64,000 bases of DNA, from positions 1,521,001-1,585,000 of the forward strand of contig NC_015291.1 of NCBI RefSeq assembly GCF_000253155.1, given 5' to 3'. The translations under genes were made by a program, and so were the position numbers. Shown here piece by piece: positions 29,741 through 38,207 of the stretch (position 1 is its first letter; each line of letters opens with the position of its first letter). The DNA is from Streptococcus oralis Uo5 (lineage in GTDB: Bacteria > Bacillota > Bacilli > Lactobacillales > Streptococcaceae). The notes under the pieces are model-generated. The model was not told where the DNA came from. It ran no database searches and saw only the letters and a program-made list of their open reading frames with translations.

Positions 29741-30155
29741 TCCACTATTAGAATCTAGACGCCAACTCCGTAAATGTGCTTTTCAAGCTCTCATGAGTCT
29801 TGAGTTCGGTACGGATGTCGAAACTGCTTGTCGTTTCGCCTATACTCATGATCGTGAAGATACTGATGTGCAACTTCCAGCCTTTTTGACAGAGCTAGTT
29901 TCTGGTGTTCAAGCTAAAAAGGAAGAACTAGACAAGCAAATCACACAGCATTTAAAAGCAGGTTGGACCATCGAGCGTTTAACACTCGTGGAGAGAAACC
30001 TCCTTCGCTTGGGAGTCTTTGAAATCACTTCATTCGACACCCCACAGTTGGTTGCTGTTAATGAAGCTATCGAGCTTGCAAAGGACTTCTCAGATCAAAA
30101 ATCTGCCCGTTTTATCAACGGACTGCTCAGCCAGTTTGTAACAGAAGAACAGTAA
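29733..30155 (+). CDS. nusB: transcription antitermination factor NusB
   Basis: 140 residues from the ATG at 29733, which overlaps the previous stop by 8 nt; the open frame extends upstream to 29715 but MTSPLLESRRQLRKCAFQALMSLEFG is the standard NusB start. All-helical RNA-binding protein that with NusE binds boxA and supports rRNA antitermination. The C-terminal IELAKDFSDQKSARFINGLL signature is present. A bidirectional terminator follows 4 nt after the stop. Confidence 0.95.
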   Translation: MTSPLLESRRQLRKCAFQALMSLEFGTDVETACRFAYTHDREDTDVQLPAFLTELVSGVQAKKEELDKQITQHLKAGWTIERLTLVERNLLRLGVFEITSFDTPQLVAVNEAIELAKDFSDQKSARFINGLLSQFVTEEQ

Positions 30156-30159
30156 ATAG

Positions 30160-30191
30160 AAAAAGTGTTTGACGGCTATCAAACACTTTTT
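30160..30191 (+). terminator. bidirectional terminator between nusB and the CPBP gene
   Basis: AAAAAGTGTTTGA (30160-30172) pairs with TCAAACACTTTTT (30179-30191) around CGGCTA: a 13-bp perfect stem with A and T ends, active in both directions. A related hairpin lies after the second CPBP gene. Confidence 0.88.
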
Positions 30192-30202
30192 CTTTGCCTC
30201 CA

Positions 30203-30853
30203 CTATCTTAAAAAGTGGTAATAGACATAATTATAAACAAAAATCCAGATGGGTTTTGCATAAATGAGAAAATTGAAAAAACTATGGCACAAGATGGTGA
30301 TTTTTAGGTTCTTTGTCCACCGATATACTAGAGCAAAGAAAAGACCAACAAAACTATAAATAATCAAACTGATAGGATCTCGGTGAGTTAGGATCAAATG
30401 ACTAAGTCCAAAGATAAGAGCAGATAGGATAACATCCAGATAGTACTTGGACTGGGGAAAGAAGGTATTCATAAAGTACCCTCTATGAATCAGTTCCTCT
30501 AATATAGGTCCGACGACTACTGTTAAACTAAAACTGAGAACAGTTGATAGAAAAGTTGGTTGCCCATTGGAGTATAGAATCGAAAGAAGGTCTTGAAAGA
30601 TATACTTGTTATCAATTAGGTGATGAAACTGTAACTGAAAAGCATCCACCAATTGACGATCAAAATAAGTAGCCACTAGACCAACTACAAGGTAAAAGAA
30701 TCTTGACTTCTTCGAGACCTTTTTTTCAAAAATATAGAGCATCTCTTTCTTTTTTAGCCAGTAGATAAATAATAGCAAAAGAGCTATTACTTCAACTGTT
30801 AAAAAGATAGAATAGCCATCTATCCCCCATCCTAAAAACTTAGTTAGATGCAT
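30203..30853 (-). CDS. CPBP (Abi/CAAX-type) membrane protein, probably frameshifted at its start
   Basis: 216 residues with about six membrane helices and the CPBP motifs EELIHR (EExxxR), FGLSH (FxxxH) and CHSFFNF (HxxxN) of glutamic intramembrane proteases. Compared with the paralogue at 31363-32064 it lacks about 30 N-terminal residues. In-frame DNA upstream of the ATG at 30853 encodes matching sequence (LVFLSVYLPELGI) but no start. An ATG with an AAGGGG site at 30927 would supply it if its A5 tract (30920-30924) had six A. So the gene looks inactivated or phase-shifted by one base; the truncated frame might still be expressed. It follows the briC-like gene by 27 nt. Confidence 0.8.
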   Translation of the reverse strand: MHLTKFLGWGIDGYSIFLTVEVIALLLLFIYWLKKKEMLYIFEKKVSKKSRFFYLVVGLVATYFDRQLVDAFQLQFHHLIDNKYIFQDLLSILYSNGQPTFLSTVLSFSLTVVVGPILEELIHRGYFMNTFFPQSKYYLDVILSALIFGLSHLILTHRDPISLIIYSFVGLFFALVYRWTKNLKITILCHSFFNFLIYAKPIWIFVYNYVYYHFLR

Positions 30854-30953
30854 AATCCCTAACTCTGGTAGATAAACCGATAGAAATACCAGTGATGTAA
30901 AGACTCCCAGATGCCCTAGTTTTTCATACTTACCCCTTTAAATTATTAGAATA

Positions 30954-31136
30954 TTAAGGTATAATTCCGTTACCATAACCAGTCATTCTAGTACGTATTG
31001 TACTCGAATCAGTTGCAATGCTGTAAGCATAAGGCCAACTCCAATAATAATCATCAACCAACCAAATCATGCCACCACCTGAAACTTGTTCTAAGTCCTC
31101 AGATGAAAGAACTGTAAATGTTTCTGTACCTGTCAT
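30954..31136 (-). CDS. briC: double-glycine leader peptide, BriC-like (ComE-regulated)
   Basis: 60 residues from the ATG at 31136, with AAGGAG eight nt upstream; an open frame continues upstream to 31187 without a better site. The leader MTGTETFTVLSSEDLEQVSGG fits the LSxxDLxxVxGG pattern cut by ComAB/BlpAB-type peptidase transporters. The mature part is about 39 residues, rich in Trp and Tyr (DDYYWSWPYAYS), with no cysteine and a net charge near -1, unlike most cationic bacteriocins. Its place between accA and nusB and its ComE/BlpR-type promoter match pneumococcal briC, an early competence gene tied to biofilm and membrane lipid control. A bacteriocin-like role with the flanking CPBP proteins is the alternative. 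Confidence 0.75.
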   Translation of the reverse strand: MTGTETFTVLSSEDLEQVSGGGMIWLVDDYYWSWPYAYSIATDSSTIRTRMTGYGNGIIP

Positions 31137-31199
31137 ATCAAGTAGCTCCTTAAAATATATTTTTGTAAGCTTACATCTACAGTACATATCTTTTTGTCT

Positions 31200-31246
31200 A
31201 TTTTATAGTCTATCTCCTCAACTGTCAATTTTTCACCCTAAATGGT
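31200..31246 (-). promoter_or_regulatory. ComE/BlpR-type direct-repeat promoter of the GG peptide gene
   Basis: Minus strand: ACCATTTAG (31246-31238), 12-nt gap, ACAGTTGAG (31225-31217), then 11 nt to -10 TAAAAT (31205-31200). A TTGACA -35 (31228-31223) overlaps the second repeat at 17 nt from the -10. The second repeat fits the ComE half-site ACAnTTGAG perfectly and the spacing is the classical one, so induction by a LytTR-family regulator (ComE or BlpR) is expected. Confidence 0.82.
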
Positions 31247-31310
31247 AGCTTTACTCATTAAGAAATAAGAAATTGATAAAAGAGATTTCTCTATCTCCCC
31301 ATCAAATTAG

Positions 31311-31342
31311 AAAAAGGTTTGACAGATATCAAACGCTTTTTT
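31311..31342 (-). terminator. terminator after the second CPBP gene
   Basis: AAAAAGGTTTGA (31311-31322) and TCAAACGCTTTTTT (31329-31342) form a hairpin flanked by A and T runs, usable in both directions. It is clearly related to the hairpin at 30160-30191. Confidence 0.75.
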
Positions 31343-31362
31343 CTTTATCTCCTAACTTCCTA

Positions 31363-32064
31363 CTATCTAAAAATCAAATAATAGATATAAAATAAGATCG
31401 ACGGAGCATAGGGAATTGCATTATAGAAACTATGACAAACAATGGTAAACCGAAGACTACCCGTAACTCGATAAACAACTGCAAATAGAAGACCAAGAAT
31501 ACTATAAATGATGAGACTGATGGGGTCACGATGAGATAGAACTAAGTGACTGAGCCCGAAGATGAAAGAAGACAAGATCACATCCAAATAAAACTCCGAC
31601 TTCGGAAAGAAGGTATTCATAAAATAACCCCTATAGATTGTCTCCTCAACAACAGGTACAATCGAAATGTTAAAGATTAAAAATATAAGACTTGATAGAG
31701 TCGTTTCTCTTCCGTTTAAGTAAAGTTCTGAAAGAAGGTCTTGGAAAATAAAACTATGGTCAATCAATCGAATATTCTGCATTCTAAATCCATTTAAAAA
31801 AGAATAGATAAGAAAACAAGCCACTAAGAAAGCGAGATAAGACCAGCGCCAACCCTTTTTCTCGAAGATAAAGAGCATCTTCTTCTTTTTCAACCACAAA
31901 ACGAATAAAAAGAAAATAAGTAACACTTCTCCAACTAGGAAGATTATATAGCTGTCCATTCCTAAACCGAAGATCCTAGCTAGAGTTATGGCTCCTAATG
32001 GCGTTAAATAAATGTACAGGAACATTAAAACCATACAGATTCCTAAATGTATTGTCTTTTTCAT
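31363..32064 (-). CDS. CPBP (Abi/CAAX-type) intramembrane protease-like protein
   Basis: 233 residues, about seven membrane helices. Motifs EETIYRGYFMN (EExxxR), FGLSHLVLSHRDP (FxxxH) and CHSFYNA (HxxxN) make it a CPBP family member with intact catalytic positions. In streptococcal bacteriocin (blp) loci such proteins give self-immunity; others process membrane substrates. It is a paralogue of the protein at 30203, sharing even the FLDVILS-FGLSH and RDPISLIIYS stretches. It precedes the ComE-type promoter and the GG peptide on the same strand, with a terminator between. Confidence 0.88.
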   Translation of the reverse strand: MKKTIHLGICMVLMFLYIYLTPLGAITLARIFGLGMDSYIIFLVGEVLLIFFLFVLWLKKKKMLFIFEKKGWRWSYLAFLVACFLIYSFLNGFRMQNIRLIDHSFIFQDLLSELYLNGRETTLSSLIFLIFNISIVPVVEETIYRGYFMNTFFPKSEFYLDVILSSFIFGLSHLVLSHRDPISLIIYSILGLLFAVVYRVTGSLRFTIVCHSFYNAIPYAPSILFYIYYLIFR

Positions 32065-32177
32065 TCTTTCTCTCCTAATGGTAAACTCTCTATTAGGGCA
32101 ATATAGAGGATAGACTATTGATTGTTTTTCTTATTTATCTAGAGTATTCATGTTTATCCATGGTCTATTATCAAAAT

Positions 32178-32200
32178 AGCTAGAACAAAATGTTCTAGCT
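32178..32200 (-). terminator. terminator of the fab/acc cluster
   Basis: AGCTAGAACA (32178-32187) pairs perfectly with TGTTCTAGCT (32191-32200) around a 3-nt loop, about 12 nt past the accA stop. It is followed on the minus strand by ATTTTG, a weak T-run. Confidence 0.75.
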
Positions 32201-32211
32201 TTTTGATTTTC

Positions 32212-32979
32212 TTAGTATTTTCTAAAGCGTTGGTAACGTTCTTCAATAAGTTGGTCAAGTGGTAGTTCTTGCAACCTATCTAGTTCTGCACGCAATTCAT
32301 TTTTAACGCATCCTAGCAGTTCCTTACTGGAGAGACCTGCTTCTGAGATTACCTTATCTACGATTCCCATTTCTAGAAGTTCATGTGAAGTGATTTTCAT
32401 CAACTCCGCTGCTTCCATAGCACGACTTCCATCCTTCCAAAGGATAGAGGCAAATCCTTCAGGGCTAAGTACGGCGTAGATTGAGTTTTCTAACATCCAG
32501 ACACGGTTAGCTACGGCTAGAGCTAGGGCCCCACCAGATCCACCTTCACCGATAATAATCGCAATGATTGGAACCTTGAGGTCACTCATTTCCATCAGGT
32601 TTCGGGCAATTGCTTCACCTTGTCCACGTTCCTCGGCTCCAACACCTGGGTAAGCACCCGCCGTATTGATAAAAGTCACAACTGGACGGCCAAACTTTTC
32701 TGCCTGTTTCATCAGGCGAAGAGCCTTACGATAGCCTTCTGGATGAGGTTGCCCAAAATTTCGTTTGAGGTTATCATGAAGACTTTTTCCCTTTTGGATA
32801 CCAACTACAGTTACTGCTTGGTCACCTAACCAACCAATTCCACCGATGACCGCACCATCATCACGAAAAGAGCGATCTCCATGCAATTCGATAAACTCGT
32901 CAAAGATTCCATTGGCAAAATCAAGTGCGGTCAAACGACTCTGCTCGCGTGCCTCTCTGACTATTTTTGCAATATTCAT
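32212..32979 (-). CDS. accA: acetyl-CoA carboxylase carboxyltransferase subunit alpha
   Basis: 255 residues. AccA with AccD transfers carboxyl from carboxybiotin to acetyl-CoA, giving malonyl-CoA for fatty-acid synthesis. Crotonase-like core with [18 protein letters not shown], the [18 protein letters not shown] block and [15 protein letters not shown] oxyanion region. Last gene of the cluster; its start overlaps the accD end by 4 nt. Confidence 0.97.
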   Translation of the reverse strand: MNIAKIVREAREQSRLTALDFANGIFDEFIELHGDRSFRDDGAVIGGIGWLGDQAVTVVGIQKGKSLHDNLKRNFGQPHPEGYRKALRLMKQAEKFGRPVVTFINTAGAYPGVGAEERGQGEAIARNLMEMSDLKVPIIAIIIGEGGSGGALALAVANRVWMLENSIYAVLSPEGFASILWKDGSRAMEAAELMKITSHELLEMGIVDKVISEAGLSSKELLGCVKNELRAELDRLQELPLDQLIEERYQRFRKY

Positions 32980-33842
32980 CCGCGACTTCCTCCATGCAAT
33001 CTTACTAATTTAGCAATTGTTTCAGGCAATTCTCTCCGTTTGACAATTGCATCAACAAATCCATGTTCAAGCAAAAATTCTGCCTTTTGGAAGTCATCCG
33101 GCAAGGTCTCACGAACTGTATTTTCGATAACACGACGCCCAGCAAAACCAACCAAACTCTGTGGCTCCGCTAGGATAATATCACCTTCCATAGCAAAAGA
33201 AGCGGTCACCCCACCTGTTGTCGGATCGGTTAAAATAGTTAGGTAAAAAAGTCCTGCCTTGGAATGACGTTGAACTGCCGCAGAAATCTTAGCCATCTGC
33301 ATCAAGCTCATGATTCCTTCTTGCATACGGGCTCCACCAGAAGCTGTGAAGAGAACGACTGGCAAGTTTTCTACCGTTGCATACTCAAACAAGCGCGTGA
33401 TTTTTTCACCCACAACGGTTCCCATAGAAGCCATGATAAAGTTAGAATCCATGATCCCAAGGGCAACTTTTTGTCCCTTGATGCTAGCTGTACCAGTTAG
33501 TACTGCTTCATCCAAACCTGTCTTTTCACGCATTGTTGCAAGTTTTTTCTGGTAGCCAGGAAAGTTTAATGGATCTTGAGTTTCAATACCTGTAAACATC
33601 TCCACAAAGCTACCAGAATCAATCGTCAAATCCAAGCGTTCCTGAGCTGAAATACGGAAAGTATAGCTACAATGGGGACAAATTCGTTCGCTCCCAAGAT
33701 CCTTTTGGTAAATGGTGTGTTTACAACCAGGACACTGGGAGAAGAGTTCATCCGGAACCTCAGGCTTGGCTTGTGGTTTCTGCCTTACGGAACGGTTAGG
33801 ATTGATCCGAATATACTTATCCTTTTTACTAAATAGAGCCAT
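32976..33842 (-). CDS. accD: acetyl-CoA carboxylase carboxyltransferase subunit beta
   Basis: 288 residues. N-terminal zinc ribbon with four cysteines (CPGCKHTIY ... CPHCSYTF, about 37-60) then the carboxyltransferase core with [21 protein letters not shown] and [14 protein letters not shown]. It pairs with AccA, encoded next with a 4-nt overlap. It follows accC by 35 nt in the same operon. Confidence 0.97.
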   Translation of the reverse strand: MALFSKKDKYIRINPNRSVRQKPQAKPEVPDELFSQCPGCKHTIYQKDLGSERICPHCSYTFRISAQERLDLTIDSGSFVEMFTGIETQDPLNFPGYQKKLATMREKTGLDEAVLTGTASIKGQKVALGIMDSNFIMASMGTVVGEKITRLFEYATVENLPVVLFTASGGARMQEGIMSLMQMAKISAAVQRHSKAGLFYLTILTDPTTGGVTASFAMEGDIILAEPQSLVGFAGRRVIENTVRETLPDDFQKAEFLLEHGFVDAIVKRRELPETIAKLVRLHGGSRG

Positions 33843-33877
33843 AACTCCCCCTTTTAGTTCTCATACTGTTTGAAAGT

Positions 33878-35245
33878 CTATTCTTTTTCTTGGTATTTTG
33901 GCAAGAAAGTTTCCATCAAGAAGGAAGTATCGTAATCACCAGCGATAACTCGGCGGTCTGAAATCAGATCCAACTGGAAGTCTGCATTGGTTTGCACTCC
34001 TTCAATATCAAGTTCATAAAGTGCCCGTTGCATCTTCATTAAGGCATCAAAACGATTCTCCCCATGAACAATGATTTTGGCAATCATACTATCATAGTAA
34101 GGAGGAATGGTATAACCTGGATAGACTGCAGAGTCTACACGCAATCCAACTCCTCCACTTGGAAGGTAGAGGTTGGTGATTTTTCCTGGGCTTGGAGCAA
34201 AGTTAAATGCTGGATTTTCTGCATTGATCCGGCACTCGATAGCATGACCTTGTAGGACAATATCTTCTTGTTTGAAAGGTAAAGGTTGCCCGGCAGCAAT
34301 GCGAATCTGCTCTTTCACGATATCGACACCTGAAACAAACTCTGTGACTGGGTGTTCAACTTGCACACGAGTATTCATTTCCATGAAGTAGAAATTGCCA
34401 CTCGCTTCATCGAGAAGAAATTCAATCGTCCCTGCATTTTCATAGCCAACAGACTCCGCTGCACGAACGGCTGCAGCACCAATTTCATGACGAAGGGTTT
34501 TGCCAATCGCGATGGACGGGCTTTCTTCTAAGACCTTTTGGTTATTTCGTTGAAGAGAACAATCCCGTTCTCCTAGGTGGATAACGTGTCCCTCTTGGTC
34601 AGCAAGGATTTGGACCTCGATATGACGAGCAGGATAAATCACACGCTCAAGATACATAGCGCCATTTCCAAAATTGGCCTTGGCTTCACTGGATGCTGTC
34701 TCAAAGGCTGCGACCAAGTCTTCTGCCTTTTCAACCTTACGAATTCCCTTTCCACCACCACCTGCCGATGCCTTAAGCATGACTGGATAGCCAATTTTTT
34801 CTGCAACTGCAAGGGCCTCTTCAGCCGTGTGAACTTCACCATCAGATCCTGGGATAACTGGAACCCCAGCCTTGATCATTTGCTCACGCGCATTGATCTT
34901 ATCTCCCATGGTATCCATTACAGCCCCAGAAGGGCCGATGAACTTAATTCCCACTTCATCACACATCGTGGCAAACTTGGAGTTTTCGCTAAGAAATCCA
35001 AAACCTGGATGGATGGCTTCTGCTTCTGTCAATACTGCAGCAGATAAAATCGCATTGATATTGAGATAAGACTCAGTCGCCTTACCAGGTCCGATACAGA
35101 TAGCTTCATCCGCTAGAAGTGTGTGAAGAGCTTCCTTATCAGCAGTTGAATAGACTGCTACGGTCGCAATGCCTAATTCACGCGCAGCTCGAATAATGCG
35201 AACCGCAATCTCACCACGGTTGGCAATCAAAATTTTACGAAACAT
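33878..35245 (-). CDS. accC: acetyl-CoA carboxylase biotin carboxylase subunit
   Basis: 455 residues, full length. Carboxylates the biotin on AccB using ATP and bicarbonate. Biotin-carboxylase motifs: MFRKILIANRGEIAVRIIRA, the glycine-rich ATP-grasp loop MLKASAGGGGKGIRKV, and the active-site MEMNTRVQVEHPVTE with catalytic Arg and Glu. It starts 11 nt after fabZ. Confidence 0.97.
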   Translation of the reverse strand: MFRKILIANRGEIAVRIIRAARELGIATVAVYSTADKEALHTLLADEAICIGPGKATESYLNINAILSAAVLTEAEAIHPGFGFLSENSKFATMCDEVGIKFIGPSGAVMDTMGDKINAREQMIKAGVPVIPGSDGEVHTAEEALAVAEKIGYPVMLKASAGGGGKGIRKVEKAEDLVAAFETASSEAKANFGNGAMYLERVIYPARHIEVQILADQEGHVIHLGERDCSLQRNNQKVLEESPSIAIGKTLRHEIGAAAVRAAESVGYENAGTIEFLLDEASGNFYFMEMNTRVQVEHPVTEFVSGVDIVKEQIRIAAGQPLPFKQEDIVLQGHAIECRINAENPAFNFAPSPGKITNLYLPSGGVGLRVDSAVYPGYTIPPYYDSMIAKIIVHGENRFDALMKMQRALYELDIEGVQTNADFQLDLISDRRVIAGDYDTSFLMETFLPKYQEKE

Positions 35246-35256
35246 GGAGAACCTCC

Positions 35257-35679
35257 TTAGTTTCCAATTGCAAAGGTAAGAGTACCACTCGCTGCAAGCT
35301 TGCCATCTACTTCAGCCTTTGCTTCAACCACGGCAATCGTACCACGACGTTTTACAAAGGTAGCCGTCATGACTAATTGATCACCTGGTACAACTTGCTT
35401 CTTAAACTTAACCTTGTCCATGCCAGCGTAGAAGACCAGTTTCCCTTTATTTTCAGGTTTGGACAATTCCAAGACACCAGCAGTCTGAGCCAAGGCTTCC
35501 ATGATAAGAACACCTGGCATGACTGGGTATTGAGGAAAATGACCATTGAAGAAAGGTTCGTTGATGGTCACATTTTTAATGGCAACAATGGTATCTTCGC
35601 TCACTTCCAAGACACGATCCACTAGGAGCATGGGGTAGCGATGGGGTAGAGCTTCTTTGATTCCTTGAATATCGATCAT
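35257..35679 (-). CDS. fabZ: (3R)-hydroxyacyl-ACP dehydratase FabZ
   Basis: 140 residues, hot-dog fold. Dehydrates 3-hydroxyacyl-ACP to trans-2-enoyl-ACP. Signature [13 protein letters not shown] and the catalytic [19 protein letters not shown] with His and Glu. Streptococci lack FabA, so the enoyl product of FabZ is isomerised by FabM to make unsaturated acids. Start overlaps accB end by 4 nt. Confidence 0.97.
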   Translation of the reverse strand: MIDIQGIKEALPHRYPMLLVDRVLEVSEDTIVAIKNVTINEPFFNGHFPQYPVMPGVLIMEALAQTAGVLELSKPENKGKLVFYAGMDKVKFKKQVVPGDQLVMTATFVKRRGTIAVVEAKAEVDGKLAASGTLTFAIGN

Positions 35680-36164
35680 TTGATGCGTACCAATCCTTTA
35701 CCGAACTCAACCATTTCTTCATTTGAAACGAGAATTTCTGTCACCACACCATCCTTAGGTGCAGGGATTTCATTCATGACTTTCATGGCTTCAATGATCA
35801 CCAAAGTCTGACCTTTTTTAACACTGTCTCCAACTGTGACAAAGGCAGGTTTATCTGGTCCAGCGGCCAAGTAAGCCACCCCTACAAGTGGACTTTCAAC
35901 GACATCACCCTCCGGAGCAACCGTCGTTTCAGCTGGTGCTGGAGCTTCTTCCACTGCACTCTCTACTGGAGTTAAAGGGGCCGAAACTACTGGACTAGGA
36001 GCCACTGCAGCTGGCGCTGGAGCAACTTGAGCTGGTGTTTCAGAAGCCATTCTTACTTCATTCTTACTGAACTGCAATTCGTCCGTTCCATTTTTATAAG
36101 AAAATTCTCTCAAACTTGATTGGTCAAATTGAGCCATCAAGTCCTTGATTTCATTTAAATTCAT
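35676..36164 (-). CDS. accB: biotin carboxyl carrier protein of acetyl-CoA carboxylase
   Basis: 162 residues. N-terminal helical part ([17 protein letters not shown]), a Pro/Ala-rich flexible linker (about 43-88), and the C-terminal biotinyl domain with [11 protein letters not shown], Lys128 being the biotinylation site. It carries carboxybiotin between AccC and AccA/AccD. Follows fabF by 2 nt and overlaps fabZ by 4 nt. Confidence 0.97.
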   Translation of the reverse strand: MNLNEIKDLMAQFDQSSLREFSYKNGTDELQFSKNEVRMASETPAQVAPAPAAVAPSPVVSAPLTPVESAVEEAPAPAETTVAPEGDVVESPLVGVAYLAAGPDKPAFVTVGDSVKKGQTLVIIEAMKVMNEIPAPKDGVVTEILVSNEEMVEFGKGLVRIK

Positions 36165-36166
36165 AA

Positions 36167-37402
36167 TTATTTATTCTCCCAACGTTTGAAAGCAAGAACC
36201 GCATTGTGTCCACCAAAACCAAAAGTGTTTGAAATAGCATAAGGGATTTCTTGCTCCAAGCCTTGTCCATAAACGACATTCGCTTCGATATAGTCTGATA
36301 ACTCACTTGTTCCAGCTGTCATTGGTACATAGTTATGACGCATGGCTTCAATAGTAGCGATTGCTTCTACGGCCCCTGCAGCACCAAGCAAGTGTCCTGT
36401 AAAGGACTTGGTTGAAGATACAGGTACTTCTTTACCAAGAACAGCTACGATCGCACCACTTTCTCCTTTTTCATTTGCAGGAGTTGAAGTTCCGTGGGCG
36501 TTGACGTAAGCCACTTGCTCTGGAGAAATTTCTGCTTCTTCCAAAGCCAACTTCATAGCCTTAATCGCACCTTGACCCTCTGGATGAGGTGAAGTCATAT
36601 GGTAAGCATCACAGGTATTACCGTAGCCAACTACTTCAGCCAAGATAGTTGCGCCACGTTTTTCAGCATGTTCAAGACTTTCAAGAACCAGCATTCCTGA
36701 ACCTTCTCCCATCACAAAACCATTACGATCTTTGTCAAACGGGATAGAAGCACGAGTTGGATCCTCTGTAGTTGATAGGGCGGTCAATGCTTGGAAACCA
36801 GCGATTGCAAAAGGAGTGATAGATGATTCTGATCCACCAACTAACATGACATCTTGGAAACCAAACTTGATAGAACGGAAGGCATCTCCAATGGCATCGT
36901 TTGATGAGGCACAGGCTGTATTGATTGATTTACAGATACCGTTTGCTCCGAAGCGCATGGCAACATTTCCTGAAGCCATATTTGGCAAGGCTTTTGGAAG
37001 TGTCATTGGTTTAACGCGTTTTGGACCTTTTTCATGAAGACGGATAACCTGATCTTCGATTTCTTTAATTCCCCCAATACCAGAAGCCACGATGACACCA
37101 AAGCGATCTTTATCAATTGCTTCTACATCAAGATTTGCATTTGTCACCGCTTCTTGAGCCGCATACAAGGCATACAAAGAATAGTTGTCAAAACGGTTGG
37201 TATCTTTTTTAACAAAGTATTTATCAAATGGGAAATCTTGAACTTCTGCCGCATTGTGCACAGCAAATTCGCTGTGGTCAAACTTAGTGATTTCTCCAAT
37301 TCCAATTTTCCCAGTTTGCAAACTGTTCCAAAATTCTTCTGGAGTATTTCCGATAGGAGAGGTCAATCCGTAACCTGTTACTACAACTCGATTTAGTTTC
37401 AT
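36167..37402 (-). CDS. fabF: 3-oxoacyl-ACP synthase II FabF
   Basis: 411 residues, thiolase fold. Elongating condensing enzyme. The nucleophilic Cys lies in NTACASSNDAIGDA and the two catalytic His in NAHGTSTPANEKGE and FTGHLLGAAGAVEA. Normal length and motif set, 28 nt after fabG. Confidence 0.97.
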   Translation of the reverse strand: MKLNRVVVTGYGLTSPIGNTPEEFWNSLQTGKIGIGEITKFDHSEFAVHNAAEVQDFPFDKYFVKKDTNRFDNYSLYALYAAQEAVTNANLDVEAIDKDRFGVIVASGIGGIKEIEDQVIRLHEKGPKRVKPMTLPKALPNMASGNVAMRFGANGICKSINTACASSNDAIGDAFRSIKFGFQDVMLVGGSESSITPFAIAGFQALTALSTTEDPTRASIPFDKDRNGFVMGEGSGMLVLESLEHAEKRGATILAEVVGYGNTCDAYHMTSPHPEGQGAIKAMKLALEEAEISPEQVAYVNAHGTSTPANEKGESGAIVAVLGKEVPVSSTKSFTGHLLGAAGAVEAIATIEAMRHNYVPMTAGTSELSDYIEANVVYGQGLEQEIPYAISNTFGFGGHNAVLAFKRWENK

Positions 37403-37430
37403 CTGTCTTACCTATATCTTTCCTTATTTT

Positions 37431-38162
37431 TTACATGCTAAGTCCGCCATCAACAGCGAGAACTTGTCCAGTCAAATAATCCTGTCCAGCTAGGAACACT
37501 GTAGCATCTGCGATATGTTCTGCTTGTCCAAAATGTTTCATTGGGATTTGGGCCAATGTCGCTTCCTTGACCTTATCAGATAAAACAGCAGTCATATCTG
37601 ACTCGATCATTCCTGGTGCAAGAGCATTTACGCGCACATTACGATTGGCAACCTCACGTGCAACTGACTTGGTAAAACCAATCAAACCTGCTTTAGAAGC
37701 TGCATAGTTGGCTTGTCCGATATTTCCCATCAAACCGACCACACTCGACATGTTGATAATCGCACCTTCACGTGCCTTGATCATCTGTTTCAATACTGCT
37801 TGCGTCATGTTGAAAGCACCTGTCAAGTTGATTTTAATCACTTTTTCAAAGTCTTCTTCGGTCATCTTAAGCATAAGCGTATCTTGAGTGATCCCAGCAT
37901 TGTTGACCAAGACATCGACAGAACCGAGTTCTGCAATCGCTTGATCTATCATACGCTTGGCATCTGCAAAGTCTGAAACATCACCTGAAATCGGTACTAC
38001 TTTGACACCATAGTTTGAAAACTCAGCTAGCAATTCTTCTGAGATTGCTCCTCGACTATTCAAGACTACATTAGCGCCTAGTTGAGCAAATTTGTGAGCA
38101 ATGGCAAGTCCGATACCACGACTTGAACCTGTTACAAAGACATTTTTGTTTGTAAGTTGCAT
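37431..38162 (-). CDS. fabG: 3-oxoacyl-ACP reductase FabG
   Basis: 243 residues, short-chain dehydrogenase. NADPH-dependent reduction of 3-oxoacyl-ACP. Motifs: VTGSSRGIGLAIA (cofactor), NNAGITQDTLMLKM, catalytic Ser in NMSSVVGLMGN and YAASKAGLIG (YxxxK), terminal LAVDGGLSM. It follows fabD by 45 nt with its own ribosome site. Confidence 0.97.
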   Translation of the reverse strand: MQLTNKNVFVTGSSRGIGLAIAHKFAQLGANVVLNSRGAISEELLAEFSNYGVKVVPISGDVSDFADAKRMIDQAIAELGSVDVLVNNAGITQDTLMLKMTEEDFEKVIKINLTGAFNMTQAVLKQMIKAREGAIINMSSVVGLMGNIGQANYAASKAGLIGFTKSVAREVANRNVRVNALAPGMIESDMTAVLSDKVKEATLAQIPMKHFGQAEHIADATVFLAGQDYLTGQVLAVDGGLSM

Positions 38163-38207
38163 TCTATTTCTCCTGTTTCCTGTTGTATTTTGTGGGAGAA
38201 GGGATCA

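Noticed and set aside
31165..31175. Palindrome GTAAGCTTAC between the GG peptide promoter and its gene
   Set aside because: A 10-bp palindrome in AT-rich DNA is common by chance and has no partner elsewhere in the window.
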